A stretch of DNA of 64,000 nt, from positions 186,001 through 250,000 of the forward strand of contig JAGBTN010000003.1 of the NCBI GenBank assembly GCA_017631315.1, given 5' to 3'. The stretch comes from Bacteroidaceae bacterium (GTDB lineage: Bacteria > Bacteroidota > Bacteroidia > Bacteroidales > Bacteroidaceae). Both the position numbers and the translations under genes were made by a program. The notes beneath the pieces were generated by a model, which did no database searches, was not told where the DNA came from, and saw nothing but the letters and a program-made list of their open reading frames with translations. Each line of letters starts with the position of its first letter. Positions within the stretch are counted from its first letter, which is position 1. This document shows, in pieces, positions 15,748-25,135 of the stretch.

Positions 15748-16628
15748 TGCAATTCCGTTTTGTCAAGGTAACTATCAACTATTTTTTCCATCTCTTCTTC
15801 TCCTATTGCTGCTGCATGGCTATAACTACCATTCATGCTGTTAATTACTGCCTGCAAGCATACATATTCACCATTTAGCCAAAAATACACATCACCATTC
15901 TCTCTGACCTCAATACCATTCTTTCGAGCACTACCATTGCCTATACCAACCGAGAAGATAGTTCTATCTGCCGCATTATCACCCTGACTTGACACATTGT
16001 ACTTACCGCAAGCGTGTTCTCCGTTATTATTTGTAACAGTATTCCATCCTTCTGCATGAGAATAGTCCCCGTTTGCCACAGTACTTTTACCTTCAGCGTG
16101 AGAACTCCATCCTGTAGTTTTTGTGCTATCACCTTCTGCGTGAGAATAATTACCCGATGGCAAGCCATCAATAGATTCGCCTGCCTGTGTGTTCCATCCT
16201 TCTGCGTGCGAACCATCCACAACAGCTTTTGTGCCAGTCCCTTCTGCATGGGAATCCTCACCTTCTGCAATAGCCTGCTGCCCCTCAGCATGTGAGTGCG
16301 CACCTCTTGCCTCTGTTTCCTTACCTTCAGCATGAGAAGAACTACCTATTGCTTTAGTAGTATGCCCTTCTGCATGGGCTTGCTTACCACTTGCAATAGT
16401 TTCATCACCTTCTGCGTGAGAACTATCACCCGATGCCTCGCACTGGTCGCCCTCTGCGTGGGCTTTGGCATTTGTTGCACGCGTCTTATATCCTTCTGCA
16501 TGGGCATAGTCGCCTGACGCCTCCGTCTCTCCGCCTTCAGCATGAGAACTATTACCAATTCTTGTGCAATTTTCACCGAAAAGAGCATCTATCTCTTCGC
16601 CGGTATGATTAAGTATATATTCTGCCAT
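15744..16628 (-). CDS. tail adhesin with twelve HAEG beta-roll repeats
   Basis: The 294-aa protein has a short N-terminal attachment helix (EEIDALFGEN) and then about twelve copies of a 13-14-residue unit of the type SSHAEG-x-T-x-ASG (about residues 27-200). These match the YadA-like head repeats that form left-handed beta-rolls in trimeric adhesins and phage fibres. A C-terminal domain (TIFSVGIGNGSARKNGIEVR) is like the peptidase-G2/IMC-associated region that follows such repeats in other phage tail proteins. A last degenerate unit reads HACG. It is coupled to a downstream glycosyltransferase. Confidence 0.85.
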   Translation of the reverse strand: MAEYILNHTGEEIDALFGENCTRIGNSSHAEGGETEASGDYAHAEGYKTRATNAKAHAEGDQCEASGDSSHAEGDETIASGKQAHAEGHTTKAIGSSSHAEGKETEARGAHSHAEGQQAIAEGEDSHAEGTGTKAVVDGSHAEGWNTQAGESIDGLPSGNYSHAEGDSTKTTGWSSHAEGKSTVANGDYSHAEGWNTVTNNNGEHACGKYNVSSQGDNAADRTIFSVGIGNGSARKNGIEVRENGDVYFWLNGEYVCLQAVINSMNGSYSHAAAIGEEEMEKIVDSYLDKTELQ

Positions 16629-16629
16629 G

Positions 16630-19218
16630 TTATTGTGATATTTGGGTTATTTGTTTTTCTATCTTTGCAAGTCTTGAATATGCCTGTGTTTCGCCAACTG
16701 TTATCTTCGGACTATCCCACGGTCTGTCCAGCTTATATTCGTAGCCTATTATCCGTGAAGAACATGCCCCACCGCGCAAAGTTTCATCCATGATTTTGAC
16801 CTTTTGCCCCTCTCTCAGTGGCTCATAATACTTGTTGCTATTGCGCACAAGCAGTTGCTTGTTATCTGAGGCATACAGCAATCTGTTTTGACTGTCTGCA
16901 AGTCCCGTATATTCGGCATCGCCAAATAGGAAATCAGATTTAAGCGTACAACCAAATGTAAAAGGATTATCTGCAAGTGCTTCCTTATATTCAATGGTAG
17001 CCCTAAGCAGTTCCTGCTCTGCAGCATCAAGTATGCCGCTTGATTCTACCACCTTAACATTCCAACCGATTAGCGTACATTTGTCGCCAACCTTCGGGCA
17101 TAGTGTTTCATTAGGAAGTTTTGCGCCAAAATCCTCATTGCGTACAATCGTGAACTTGCTGACATCGTCAACATCTTTCCACGCCGCACCGAATATCATT
17201 CCTGCAAGCATATGTGTATTTGGCGAAGCATCATCCTCGCCAGCAGGAAGGAACTGTATTTCTAATTCATTGCCAGCAATGATATATTCTTTTTTGAACG
17301 TAAAGCTTTTTCCCGTCTCTGTTTTGAGTGTTACCGTGTACTCTGTCCAGTTCCAGTATTTCTCTGAACCGTCACTTTCGAAAGAGTCTTTGTCCTGCTT
17401 TTGTTTTGTTTCGATACTTTCGACATACAAAACCATTTTTGGATAAATATCCTCAAAGATAATTGTCTTCTCTATTGCGGTTTCTGCCGTTACGCCTTCG
17501 TCACTTACATTGCCGTTCGGACATTCCTTTATAGGAAGACGGAGCCTGTTTTCGCCTATCGTCAACACTGATGCAGGGTCTTGAAGTGTGTCTGTGTAAT
17601 AAGAATCAGGCATCCTTATTGAATCCTCTGCTTCTACCTTGATGTACGAGTCTATGTTTTCTTCATACTTTACACCTTCTGTATTATAGACAACTATGCG
17701 AGCATCATTATCCTTGAACTCTTCAAATTCCTCTACTATCTCTGCATATACGCCCTCCTTTATTTCGTTGTTGCTATCCACATAGGATACTGCGCAGGTA
17801 ATAAATTCCTCGCCTTCTACCGATGAAATAGTCACCAATTCGCTATCATGGTTTTTAATTGAACCTTCTTCAAAATATCGTATATCCGTACTTGTACAAC
17901 CCCATACGACATTCTCCACAAAACCATCAAGTTCAAGTTCAAGGTCAATCCTAAAATCTAGGCCCTTTTTTATGCGATGTATTATTTCTGTGTCCCATAT
18001 AAATGGTTCGTTAATTGGAGTTATTCCTCCACTACCTTTGTCAGGCTCAAACGTAATACTACTGTCTCCAGACGACAGAGTTTGTGATTTCTCAGACTTT
18101 ATGGCGCAAATAAGCTCTCTACTTCCTTCTTCTCCTGTTTCCTCGTCTATGTATGTTAGATAATACTTTGCAACAAGACTTATGTTCTGAATCTTTTCAA
18201 GTTGTCTGTCAAATGTGAATGTTATTTTGCCTTTTGGTTCCACGCCAATGCCATATAACTTGAATTTCCATCCAGTTTCGACATCAAGTGCTTCGTGGTT
18301 TTCGCCAACCCATACGGGTATTTTCCCTTCATTATTTTTCGTTGTCCAATTTTCCTTTTGTTGAATGAGCAGATAAATCGGCTCATTGGTCCCACTACCT
18401 TCAAACATATATGTTCGCAAAGGTGGCTCTGTTGTTATTTCTGTTTTGTTGCCATCCTGCTTTACACTTGTTATTTTTAGGTATAGGTCCTTTCGGTAGC
18501 TTACTGGTATGTTTTTGTCGCTCCCGTATGCGTATATACAATTGGCATATCCTGTACGGTTGTCCTGTACACTCAACTCCGACAAGTCCGTCTTAACATC
18601 AAGTATAAGTTCACCACCTGTCTCACACTTGCCAAAGAAGATTGTTTTTCCAACAATCCACCATTCACATTCATATTGCTCTGCAATAAGATTCAATGCA
18701 GCAATTACATCTACACCGTCATAGCTTATAAATCGTACCTCATTCGCCTTCTTACACCCAGCAGTGTTATAATTGTAATCTACTACTCCAAGCACGCTCA
18801 AATTCCTCAAAATTGCTTCCAGATGGTCATCCAGCGATGAAGTAAGATTCCAGGTAGCTTCTTTCCTTTTACGCGAACCTGATGCACCATTAAGACTTAG
18901 TGGTGTGTAAGTAAGCATGTGCAACCAGTTTTTCCATGTCCAATACTCGGCAACAAATGTAAGCGTATATTTATATACGGCATCATTTGGCTGATACTCG
19001 CCATGCTGAATGTCTGCTATTACAAAGCGCCCAAAGTTCTCATCTTGGATATAATCGCCAAGTTTAACCTCGATTGCGGTCTCTGCGTAAAATTCCAGTA
19101 TGATGCAGTCTTGCTCCATGAGCTTGAAAATACGCTTGCAACGCTCGTTAATAAGCACAGACTTTATTACACTCTGTCCACGCTTAATGTCTATATATGC
19201 AGATTGTCTCTCTCTCAT
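16630..19218 (-). CDS. tail tip / tail-associated protein
   Basis: The 862-aa protein follows Dit and the tape measure, the position of the siphovirus tail-tip hub (Tal/gp27-like). Its first 350 residues have the mixed beta content of such hubs (e.g. RIFKLMEQDCIILEFYAETA, HGEYQPNDAVYKYTLTFVAE), the middle part is acidic and variable, and the C terminus (TVGETQAYSRLAKIEKQITQ) is a short coiled coil that may start the fibre attachment. No protease or lysozyme motif was recognised. Start overlaps the Dit stop by 4 bp. Confidence 0.78.
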   Translation of the reverse strand: MRERQSAYIDIKRGQSVIKSVLINERCKRIFKLMEQDCIILEFYAETAIEVKLGDYIQDENFGRFVIADIQHGEYQPNDAVYKYTLTFVAEYWTWKNWLHMLTYTPLSLNGASGSRKRKEATWNLTSSLDDHLEAILRNLSVLGVVDYNYNTAGCKKANEVRFISYDGVDVIAALNLIAEQYECEWWIVGKTIFFGKCETGGELILDVKTDLSELSVQDNRTGYANCIYAYGSDKNIPVSYRKDLYLKITSVKQDGNKTEITTEPPLRTYMFEGSGTNEPIYLLIQQKENWTTKNNEGKIPVWVGENHEALDVETGWKFKLYGIGVEPKGKITFTFDRQLEKIQNISLVAKYYLTYIDEETGEEGSRELICAIKSEKSQTLSSGDSSITFEPDKGSGGITPINEPFIWDTEIIHRIKKGLDFRIDLELELDGFVENVVWGCTSTDIRYFEEGSIKNHDSELVTISSVEGEEFITCAVSYVDSNNEIKEGVYAEIVEEFEEFKDNDARIVVYNTEGVKYEENIDSYIKVEAEDSIRMPDSYYTDTLQDPASVLTIGENRLRLPIKECPNGNVSDEGVTAETAIEKTIIFEDIYPKMVLYVESIETKQKQDKDSFESDGSEKYWNWTEYTVTLKTETGKSFTFKKEYIIAGNELEIQFLPAGEDDASPNTHMLAGMIFGAAWKDVDDVSKFTIVRNEDFGAKLPNETLCPKVGDKCTLIGWNVKVVESSGILDAAEQELLRATIEYKEALADNPFTFGCTLKSDFLFGDAEYTGLADSQNRLLYASDNKQLLVRNSNKYYEPLREGQKVKIMDETLRGGACSSRIIGYEYKLDRPWDSPKITVGETQAYSRLAKIEKQITQISQ

Positions 19219-19634
19219 TTGCGATTGGTTGGGTCTGGTTCAATTACCGAAAGTGTGAATTTCCCACTTGTTCCGTTGAAATCCTGCATCTGTGTGCAGC
19301 TCTTGTATATAAGGCGATATGTGTCTGTTGTGTATTTCGTCTTAATCGAGAACTCACCATTTTTTAGAATATCGTTTGCAAATCCTTCAAGATTGGCAAA
19401 CATTGTTTTTCTGTCTTTCGCCTTAATAAAGAACTGAAGCGACAATGTTCTCTCGTCTACCCTGCTATATGATGCACCTCCAATGTACTTACGGCCATCT
19501 GCAAGCCTTGAATTAACCGATACATATGACTTGTTAGGAGCAGGGCATATAAGTGCAGATATGGCACCTTCAGCCAAAATAATGCCATACTTTTCAAAGG
19601 CATCAATGCCATTAAAATACAATGTATTTTTCAT
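19215..19634 (-). CDS. distal tail (Dit)-like protein
   Basis: The 139-aa protein sits between tape measure and tail tip, overlapping both by 4 bp (ATGA). The pattern KYGIILAEGAISALICP, YSRVDERTLSLQFFIKAKDR and ILKNGEFSIKTKY suits the N-terminal ring domain of Dit proteins that connect tail tube and tip. It lacks a C-terminal carbohydrate-binding domain. Assignment is by position and overall pattern. Confidence 0.68.
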   Translation of the reverse strand: MKNTLYFNGIDAFEKYGIILAEGAISALICPAPNKSYVSVNSRLADGRKYIGGASYSRVDERTLSLQFFIKAKDRKTMFANLEGFANDILKNGEFSIKTKYTTDTYRLIYKSCTQMQDFNGTSGKFTLSVIEPDPTNRK

Positions 19635-22600
19635 AGTCTGTCTGTGTTGGTTCGAATATCATTAAGCGCTTGTCTTATTGCATACAATTCACGTGTGTTT
19701 TCGGCTATATCTCGCAGCCTTTGGTTGCTATCAAATAGCAAATCCTGATAACTGTCAACTATCGACTTGATGCCACTTGCAATTGCCTTCTGTTCGATTA
19801 TCTGTTGCAATTGCTGTGTCACAATGCTCTGTATGTATGTAAGCCTTCCGTTCATTACGTCAGCCTGGTCTTCGCGAATGTTGCTGATGCCTCTTGTCGT
19901 TGCTTGCGCACCTGTACTTTCGTTTGTGTCCTTGATGGCACCAGCTTCTTTGAGCAATTCGCGCTGCTTCATGGTCTCGTCAATTATTTCCTGACGCATC
20001 GCTGCCAAAGAAGCCGCTTCAGTAGCGTCTATCCCGCCATTAGATGCTGCATTGTAAAGCGCATTGTAATAGGCATCTAACTCGTCGCTCATCTGCTCTG
20101 TCAAGTAACGGAATGAAACATCGTTGATATGCCGTTGGAACATGTTTGTAAAGTCCTCCGCATCGGATTCCATGTCGCTCAATACGGATTTGAACTCGTC
20201 CTCCATCGCATCAAACGATATGCCTGTGACGTTTTCCTTCAACGCATCCCTTAACTCTTCCTGCTTGCCCGATAGTTCAGACATTGCATCTGCCGCATTA
20301 TTAATTTTTTCAGCATACTCTTCCCATCCTTCGCTCTCGCCAATCTCGGTAATAAGAGATTGAAGCTCGGAATACAATGCAGCATCACTTTTCCTCAGAT
20401 TGTGCCAATCCTCTGCGGACCAATCAGCGAGGTCTTTTTTATACCCCCTGCTAAGCAGTGTTTGGAATATGCCGTTTTCGTCATACCCACCTTTTTGCAA
20501 GTGATACAGAATACTATCGCGACCACCAAAGCCAAGCCAATTATCCGATGAATACACGCTCTCGGAACTTCTGATAATGTCCTTGTAGGATTTCATCTGC
20601 CTTCCGAGATTTTCTGCAGCACTTTTGTAGTTGGAGTATGCCTCGTTGCTCGTTGATTCCTTCAGGTCGTTGATATATTCATTCATCGCCCAGCTAAAGT
20701 TATCAATCGATTCTGTTGCTTGGGCTATGGCTCTGTTCATTTCCTCGATATTGTCTGTAACGCCCCATGATGATATGGTAGAAAATATCTCTGCAAATCC
20801 ACTCATAGCACTTGCTACGCCACCGAGTATATCGCCAGACATTATTTGCCCTACACCCTTACCCATTCCAAGCGCACCGGAAACAAGGCTTGTCGCATCC
20901 TTCACGACATTGCCCGCACCTTCGCCAAAGATTGTTGTAACGGCATCACCTATCTTGTTAAGATTAGGCAACAGATAATCAGCCACAGCATCGCTCGCTT
21001 CCGAAAGACCAACCCCCAAGTCCTTGAATGATACATTTCCATCTTTCGCCGCATTGCGTATTTTCTGAAACGCATCCTTGATTGGTGTAAATGGGTCTCG
21101 TGCCTTTAGACTATCCTCAAACTTCTTGATAAGGTCGTCAAGCCCCTTGACATCTACCTTTCCGCTCTTAACTTTGTCAACCGCACCAGTCAGTTCTGTT
21201 TGCGTCCAATTACCGCCAGAAATAAGCTCCTCCTGAGACTTCTTGCCTTGCATATACTCAAGAAGTTCTCTATACTTGGCTATAATCTTTTCAATCTCTG
21301 CCGTGCTCTTCTTGGCAGCATCACCAAACAAATCCGACAGTGCTTGCGCTGCCCTGCCAAACTGTTCTTCAAGTTCCTGTATTTCTGCCTTCTCCTGTTC
21401 GCCAAGTGTAAGTTTTTCACCTTCTGTCTTGGCATCCTTTATCTTCTGGGCATACTCTTGCGTGATTGCAAGCCGCTTTTCCTCGTAAGTTCCAAACTCA
21501 CGCAGATATTCACGCATTGCCTGTTCATTAGCCTTGCGTTCTTCCTCGTTTGCCTTTGTAATCGCCTTGTTTCTCTTGTTTTGTGCATTTTCAAGCTGGG
21601 CAACATATTGACTATTGTCTTCTGCAGTATGCTCGTAAGCGCTTGCAGACGCAACAAACTTTTTATCCTTATTTTGGGGATTGGCTTTCCATAGTTCTTC
21701 CTCTCGTTGCACTCGCTGCACAATAAGATCGTCATACCAATCATTTATGCGGTTCATTTCCGCCTCATACTCGATGTCTATCTGCTTCAAGGTTTTTGCC
21801 TTGCCTTCCGTCATTGCATCTACTCTCGCTTTCTCGATGGCAAGTTGCGTGTCACGTTCTGCACGCTCTGCCTCTCGCTGCTGCTTAGACTTAACCTCTG
21901 CAGTTCTGTCCTGACCTTTATTTTTGCTTGGGTCGTTCCAGCCGTAGGATTCCAGTTTTTCCTTTGCTGTCTTCAACGCAGCCTCCTGCGCCTTCAATTC
22001 CTCATCGAGTTTAGTTCTTTCTTCTTTGGTTAAGGATGTATTTGCCTTTCTTTGTAGGTCCTTAATCTTTTTAGTAGCCTTTTCCCATTCGCCAAGTGCT
22101 TCTTTGTATGGATTGCTCGTTACACCTTGCTCTTTCTGCCTCTCCTGCAACTTGTTTATCCTTTCCACAAGCTGCGCACGGCTAACAAGGATGCCATTTG
22201 TCAAAATGTATTCTTTGTTCTGTTTCTTTGCCTGATTGAGGAGACTCTTCATGTGCGTTTCCTCTTCCTTCATCGCATCTATTGACATACTAGAGATAGA
22301 TGCCAGATAGGAAGATTGGGCACTTGTTGAACGCTCGCGGTCTTGGATATTGATGCGCTTCTTTATCTCGCTCATCCATTTAGTAATCTCATCACCTCTA
22401 CCTGCTGCATTTTTACCCGTGTCCTTCTCAAATTCACCTTGCACTCTCATCCACGCATATGAATTTGTCGGGTTTTTCTCGTAATCTTTAATTACTTCAA
22501 GAGCTTTCTTGTCCGCTTCGTAACCCCGTTCTTTTTGAGCATTAGCTTCGTCCCTAATAGCCTCGTTCAGTTTCTTTTGCGCCTCTGTTCTCTTGTTGGT

Positions 22601-23851
22601 TAGTTCTATGAATGTATCGTACTTTTCGAAGACTGCCGCCTCTCTTTCCTTGAGTTTTTGCAATGCCTCGCTTCTTTCATTGTCCGTCTTTGTCTCGTCC
22701 GTTACAACACTAAGCAATGCCTCTGAGGCTTCCCGCCTATCGTCTAACGCCTCTTCAAGGTCCTTATTTCTCTGCCTCAAACGCTCTTCCGCTCTCTCCT
22801 GTGCAGTGGTTCTGTCCGTCCATGTGTATATGGCCGCAGCAAGCGCCACAACCGCCATCGTAGCCGCAACATATGGATTAAGCGCCATTACGGCATTGAG
22901 AGCCGTCTGTGCAACAGTCTGTGCAATAACAGCAATCGTATGCCTCTTTGTAATTGCAATAGATACCAGTTCTGCAGCCTTATAAGCACCTACAGCCTCC
23001 ACGCACGTAAGAATGACCTTGCCAACCGTATCAAAGTTCTTAACAAGTTCTGTAAGACCTCCGATTGCTTCTACAATTATAGGTTGGAAATTCTCTCCAA
23101 TAGCATTCATCGCATCGTCCATCGCACCTTCAAGGTTGCTCATCTGTCCTGCGATAGTCTTGCTCTGTGCTTCGAGCATCCCATTGAACTTTCCGCCCTC
23201 GCTTGTCGCACTCATAAACGCATCGCGTACCATCTCTGCGGAGATAGCACCCTCTGACATCTTTTCCTTCAAGACACCTATTGACTGTCCTGTCTTTCGT
23301 GATATTTCCTCCAGTGGATTAAAACCTGCATTAATCATTTGCAGCAGGTCTTGTCCCATGAGTTTGCCTGTCGCTGTCATTTGTGAGAAGGCAAGCGACA
23401 AGGATTGCAACTTCTGGGCATCGCCCATTGAGATGTCACCGATAGCTCTAAGATTAGGCATAACCTTTTCAGCAGAAATGCCAAATCCTAACATCGTCTG
23501 TGCCGCACTGGCAAGGTCTTTCACAAGCAACGGAGTAGCGGCTGCAAATTGCCTGATTTCTTCAAACAACTTTCCTCCAGCCTCTGCACCTGCAAGCGTT
23601 TTGAATGACACCTGAAGTTTTTCGACTTCTGAGCGCACCTGTATAACCTTCTGTGCAAACGCCTGCAATTGCGCAGTCGCAAAGTATGCACCAACAGCCA
23701 TACCTACCTTCTTCAGCGCACCGTCAATCTTGTTGCCTTCTTTAGTCGCTTGGTCTCCAACCTTCTTGAATTGGTTTGAAGCCTCTTGCATTTGCTTTTT
23801 GAACTCATCAAGTTCTACTCGCAATACATAATCACTGCCTGTTGATGCCAT
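19631..23851 (-). CDS. tail tape measure protein
   Basis: The 1406-aa protein starts directly after the frameshifted tail-chaperone ORF. It has the tape-measure domain (FKTLAGAEAGGKLFEEIRQF, ATPLLVKDLASAAQTMLGFG, about residues 80-125), hydrophobic segments near residues 300-350 (VMALNPYVAATMAVVALAAA) and long charged coiled coils to the C terminus. The usual ruler of about 0.15 nm per residue predicts a tail of roughly 200 nm, so a long-tailed siphovirus. No lytic transglycosylase motif was seen. Confidence 0.93.
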   Translation of the reverse strand: MASTGSDYVLRVELDEFKKQMQEASNQFKKVGDQATKEGNKIDGALKKVGMAVGAYFATAQLQAFAQKVIQVRSEVEKLQVSFKTLAGAEAGGKLFEEIRQFAAATPLLVKDLASAAQTMLGFGISAEKVMPNLRAIGDISMGDAQKLQSLSLAFSQMTATGKLMGQDLLQMINAGFNPLEEISRKTGQSIGVLKEKMSEGAISAEMVRDAFMSATSEGGKFNGMLEAQSKTIAGQMSNLEGAMDDAMNAIGENFQPIIVEAIGGLTELVKNFDTVGKVILTCVEAVGAYKAAELVSIAITKRHTIAVIAQTVAQTALNAVMALNPYVAATMAVVALAAAIYTWTDRTTAQERAEERLRQRNKDLEEALDDRREASEALLSVVTDETKTDNERSEALQKLKEREAAVFEKYDTFIELTNKRTEAQKKLNEAIRDEANAQKERGYEADKKALEVIKDYEKNPTNSYAWMRVQGEFEKDTGKNAAGRGDEITKWMSEIKKRINIQDRERSTSAQSSYLASISSMSIDAMKEEETHMKSLLNQAKKQNKEYILTNGILVSRAQLVERINKLQERQKEQGVTSNPYKEALGEWEKATKKIKDLQRKANTSLTKEERTKLDEELKAQEAALKTAKEKLESYGWNDPSKNKGQDRTAEVKSKQQREAERAERDTQLAIEKARVDAMTEGKAKTLKQIDIEYEAEMNRINDWYDDLIVQRVQREEELWKANPQNKDKKFVASASAYEHTAEDNSQYVAQLENAQNKRNKAITKANEEERKANEQAMREYLREFGTYEEKRLAITQEYAQKIKDAKTEGEKLTLGEQEKAEIQELEEQFGRAAQALSDLFGDAAKKSTAEIEKIIAKYRELLEYMQGKKSQEELISGGNWTQTELTGAVDKVKSGKVDVKGLDDLIKKFEDSLKARDPFTPIKDAFQKIRNAAKDGNVSFKDLGVGLSEASDAVADYLLPNLNKIGDAVTTIFGEGAGNVVKDATSLVSGALGMGKGVGQIMSGDILGGVASAMSGFAEIFSTISSWGVTDNIEEMNRAIAQATESIDNFSWAMNEYINDLKESTSNEAYSNYKSAAENLGRQMKSYKDIIRSSESVYSSDNWLGFGGRDSILYHLQKGGYDENGIFQTLLSRGYKKDLADWSAEDWHNLRKSDAALYSELQSLITEIGESEGWEEYAEKINNAADAMSELSGKQEELRDALKENVTGISFDAMEDEFKSVLSDMESDAEDFTNMFQRHINDVSFRYLTEQMSDELDAYYNALYNAASNGGIDATEAASLAAMRQEIIDETMKQRELLKEAGAIKDTNESTGAQATTRGISNIREDQADVMNGRLTYIQSIVTQQLQQIIEQKAIASGIKSIVDSYQDLLFDSNQRLRDIAENTRELYAIRQALNDIRTNTDRL

Positions 23852-24546
23852 CTAAAATACTATTTCGTCTGGTTGATTTTTGAATGTTTCCGGATCATTT
23901 GCATCCAGCTTCTTGTTGTCCTCACTGTCATAGCTTGGCGATGCCTTGCAATACATTACAATGTTTTCATATGTGAAGTTATCTATAACATACTGCGGAG
24001 TTACACTAAACGATGTTGCAACATTGTATATAAGCGCCCAGATGCTATCGTTGTCTATCTTTTTGTTTTTTTCAGCAGATTTACTTCTGTCAGGGAAGTG
24101 GTAAGCTGTAAAAAAAAAGCAAGATTTTGAAGCCCTAAAAGTTTAGCATACAACTCCAGAATTTCCTCACATGACATCGTTGAGAGGATTCTTTCCGCCA
24201 CTTCTGCATATTCATCTCGTTCCTTGCGCTTGAATACCCCCAAAAACCTATTACATTTGCCTTCTGCTGCGTTCTTCTTTCCTTTGCGCCCAAGTATAAG
24301 GGTGGCGAGAACAAGCGCGATATTCTCGCAGTTCTTGGCATTGACCATACAATAAGCAATTACCTGCTCTGATGTGGCGTTTTGTACATCTATCGTGCCA
24401 AGCTCAGACATCGCACTCATATGCGCACTCGCCTCGATAAGTGTTCCAAGCGTCGGCTTTGCAACAAGGTGCTTCTTACCGCCAATCTCTATCTCAACTG
24501 GATTTTGCAGTACACAGTCTGCAACAAGTTCTTCGATGTTTACCAT
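23852..24546 (-). CDS. tail assembly chaperone GT-type fusion made by -1 frameshift
   Basis: A second frame without its own early start runs from the 3' end of the 163-aa gene to a TAG at 23854-23852, one base before the tape-measure ATG. It is joined to the upstream gene if ribosomes slip back one base on T-TTT-TTA (24115-24109). The product would be 146 zero-frame residues plus 85 more, 231 aa in all; the extension reads TAYHFPDRSKSAEKNKK then WALIYNVATSFSVTPQYVID. This is the gpG/gpGT arrangement of lambda and most siphoviruses, in which the T domain recruits the tail tube to the tape measure. Coordinates enclose the site and both frames. Confidence 0.88.
24055..24546 (-). CDS. tail assembly chaperone, G-type (zero frame)
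   Basis: The 163-aa protein lies between tail tube and tape measure. It is a short helical, charged protein (ELVADCVLQNPVEIEIGGKK at the start, EVAERILSTMSCEEILELYA later), as expected for the G chaperone that coats the tape measure during tail assembly and is absent from virions. Its last 17 codons follow the slippery heptamer and are replaced in the frameshift product. Confidence 0.85.
   Translation of the reverse strand: MVNIEELVADCVLQNPVEIEIGGKKHLVAKPTLGTLIEASAHMSAMSELGTIDVQNATSEQVIAYCMVNAKNCENIALVLATLILGRKGKKNAAEGKCNRFLGVFKRKERDEYAEVAERILSTMSCEEILELYAKLLGLQNLAFFLQLTTSLTEVNLLKKTKR
24109..24115 (-). other. -1 ribosomal frameshift site T-TTT-TTA
   Basis: In the zero frame the codons are GCT TTT TTT TTA CAG, so the heptamer T-TTT-TTA has the correct X-XXY-YYZ phase (the same heptamer as HIV-1 gag-pol). 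A second A-rich run (GAAAAAAAC) 30 nt later is not in phase for a canonical slip. Confidence 0.85.
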
Positions 24547-24567
24547 TATGCTTTTGTTTTTACAACA

Positions 24568-24595
24568 CGGGGCAACCGCGCAAGCAGTTGCCCCG
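24568..24595 (-). other. strong intercistronic hairpin after the tail tube gene
   Basis: CGGGGCAAC (24568-24576) pairs perfectly with GTTGCCCCG (24587-24595). No T-run follows on the minus strand, so it is more likely a processing or stability element, or a partial terminator that raises tail-tube over chaperone dosage. Confidence 0.65.
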
Positions 24596-24617
24596 CAATT
24601 CCAGTAGATTAAATTGC

Positions 24618-25124
24618 TCAGCTTGCCGCCTTCTTCTTAACCATCTTATACCAGCAGGTTGCCTCACCGCCTGATACCTTGTTAAGAATACCAAAGGTCA
24701 CATCTGCATAGTTACCATCGACCTCACTCCAGCCAGTCTTGATTGACACAGAGCAGAATGGTGCCTGAATGCCGTATGCACCTACATTCTTAGGTGTCAG
24801 TTTAACACTCTTTTCCTCTCCGACCACCAAAGATTTAATCTTAATCTCGTCGGTACCCTCTTCGCCACATCCGAAAAGCTCGAAGAAGTCTGCACCGGGT
24901 TCGATTACTCGACAAGTCAATGAAGCAGTGCCCTCCTGCTGCTCGTATGCAACAGTATGGCCGCCAGTTGACTTCATCTCCAGTGTGTTGCCGTCTGCCG
25001 TTGTCAACTCTGCCGACTGGTCTTTGATAACACCGATATTAGTAAACGAAGTGTTGCTGTCACCAGCTGCACCAACTCCAATTTGGCACTCTGACCAAGC
25101 GATTACTTGTGAATTATTTGCCAT
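24618..25124 (-). CDS. major tail tube protein
   Basis: The 168-aa protein precedes the tail chaperones and follows the tail-terminator-like genes, the standard place for the tail tube. It is beta-rich (GHTVAYEQQEGTASLTCRVI, IQAPFCSVSIKTGWSEVDGN) and has the size of siphovirus tube proteins. It would polymerise around the tape measure. A strong hairpin follows the gene. Confidence 0.82.
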   Translation of the reverse strand: MANNSQVIAWSECQIGVGAAGDSNTSFTNIGVIKDQSAELTTADGNTLEMKSTGGHTVAYEQQEGTASLTCRVIEPGADFFELFGCGEEGTDEIKIKSLVVGEEKSVKLTPKNVGAYGIQAPFCSVSIKTGWSEVDGNYADVTFGILNKVSGGEATCWYKMVKKKAAS

Positions 25125-25135
25125 AGTTGTATGAA

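Noticed and set aside
15944..16560. Repetitive DNA considered as tandem repeat or CRISPR
   Set aside because: The repetition is the coding sequence of HAEG protein repeats; DNA units vary at third positions.
24061..24085. A-run (GAAAAAAAC) as alternative frameshift site
   Set aside because: The heptamer is out of phase for a -1 slip in the zero frame; the T-TTT-TTA site upstream is in phase.
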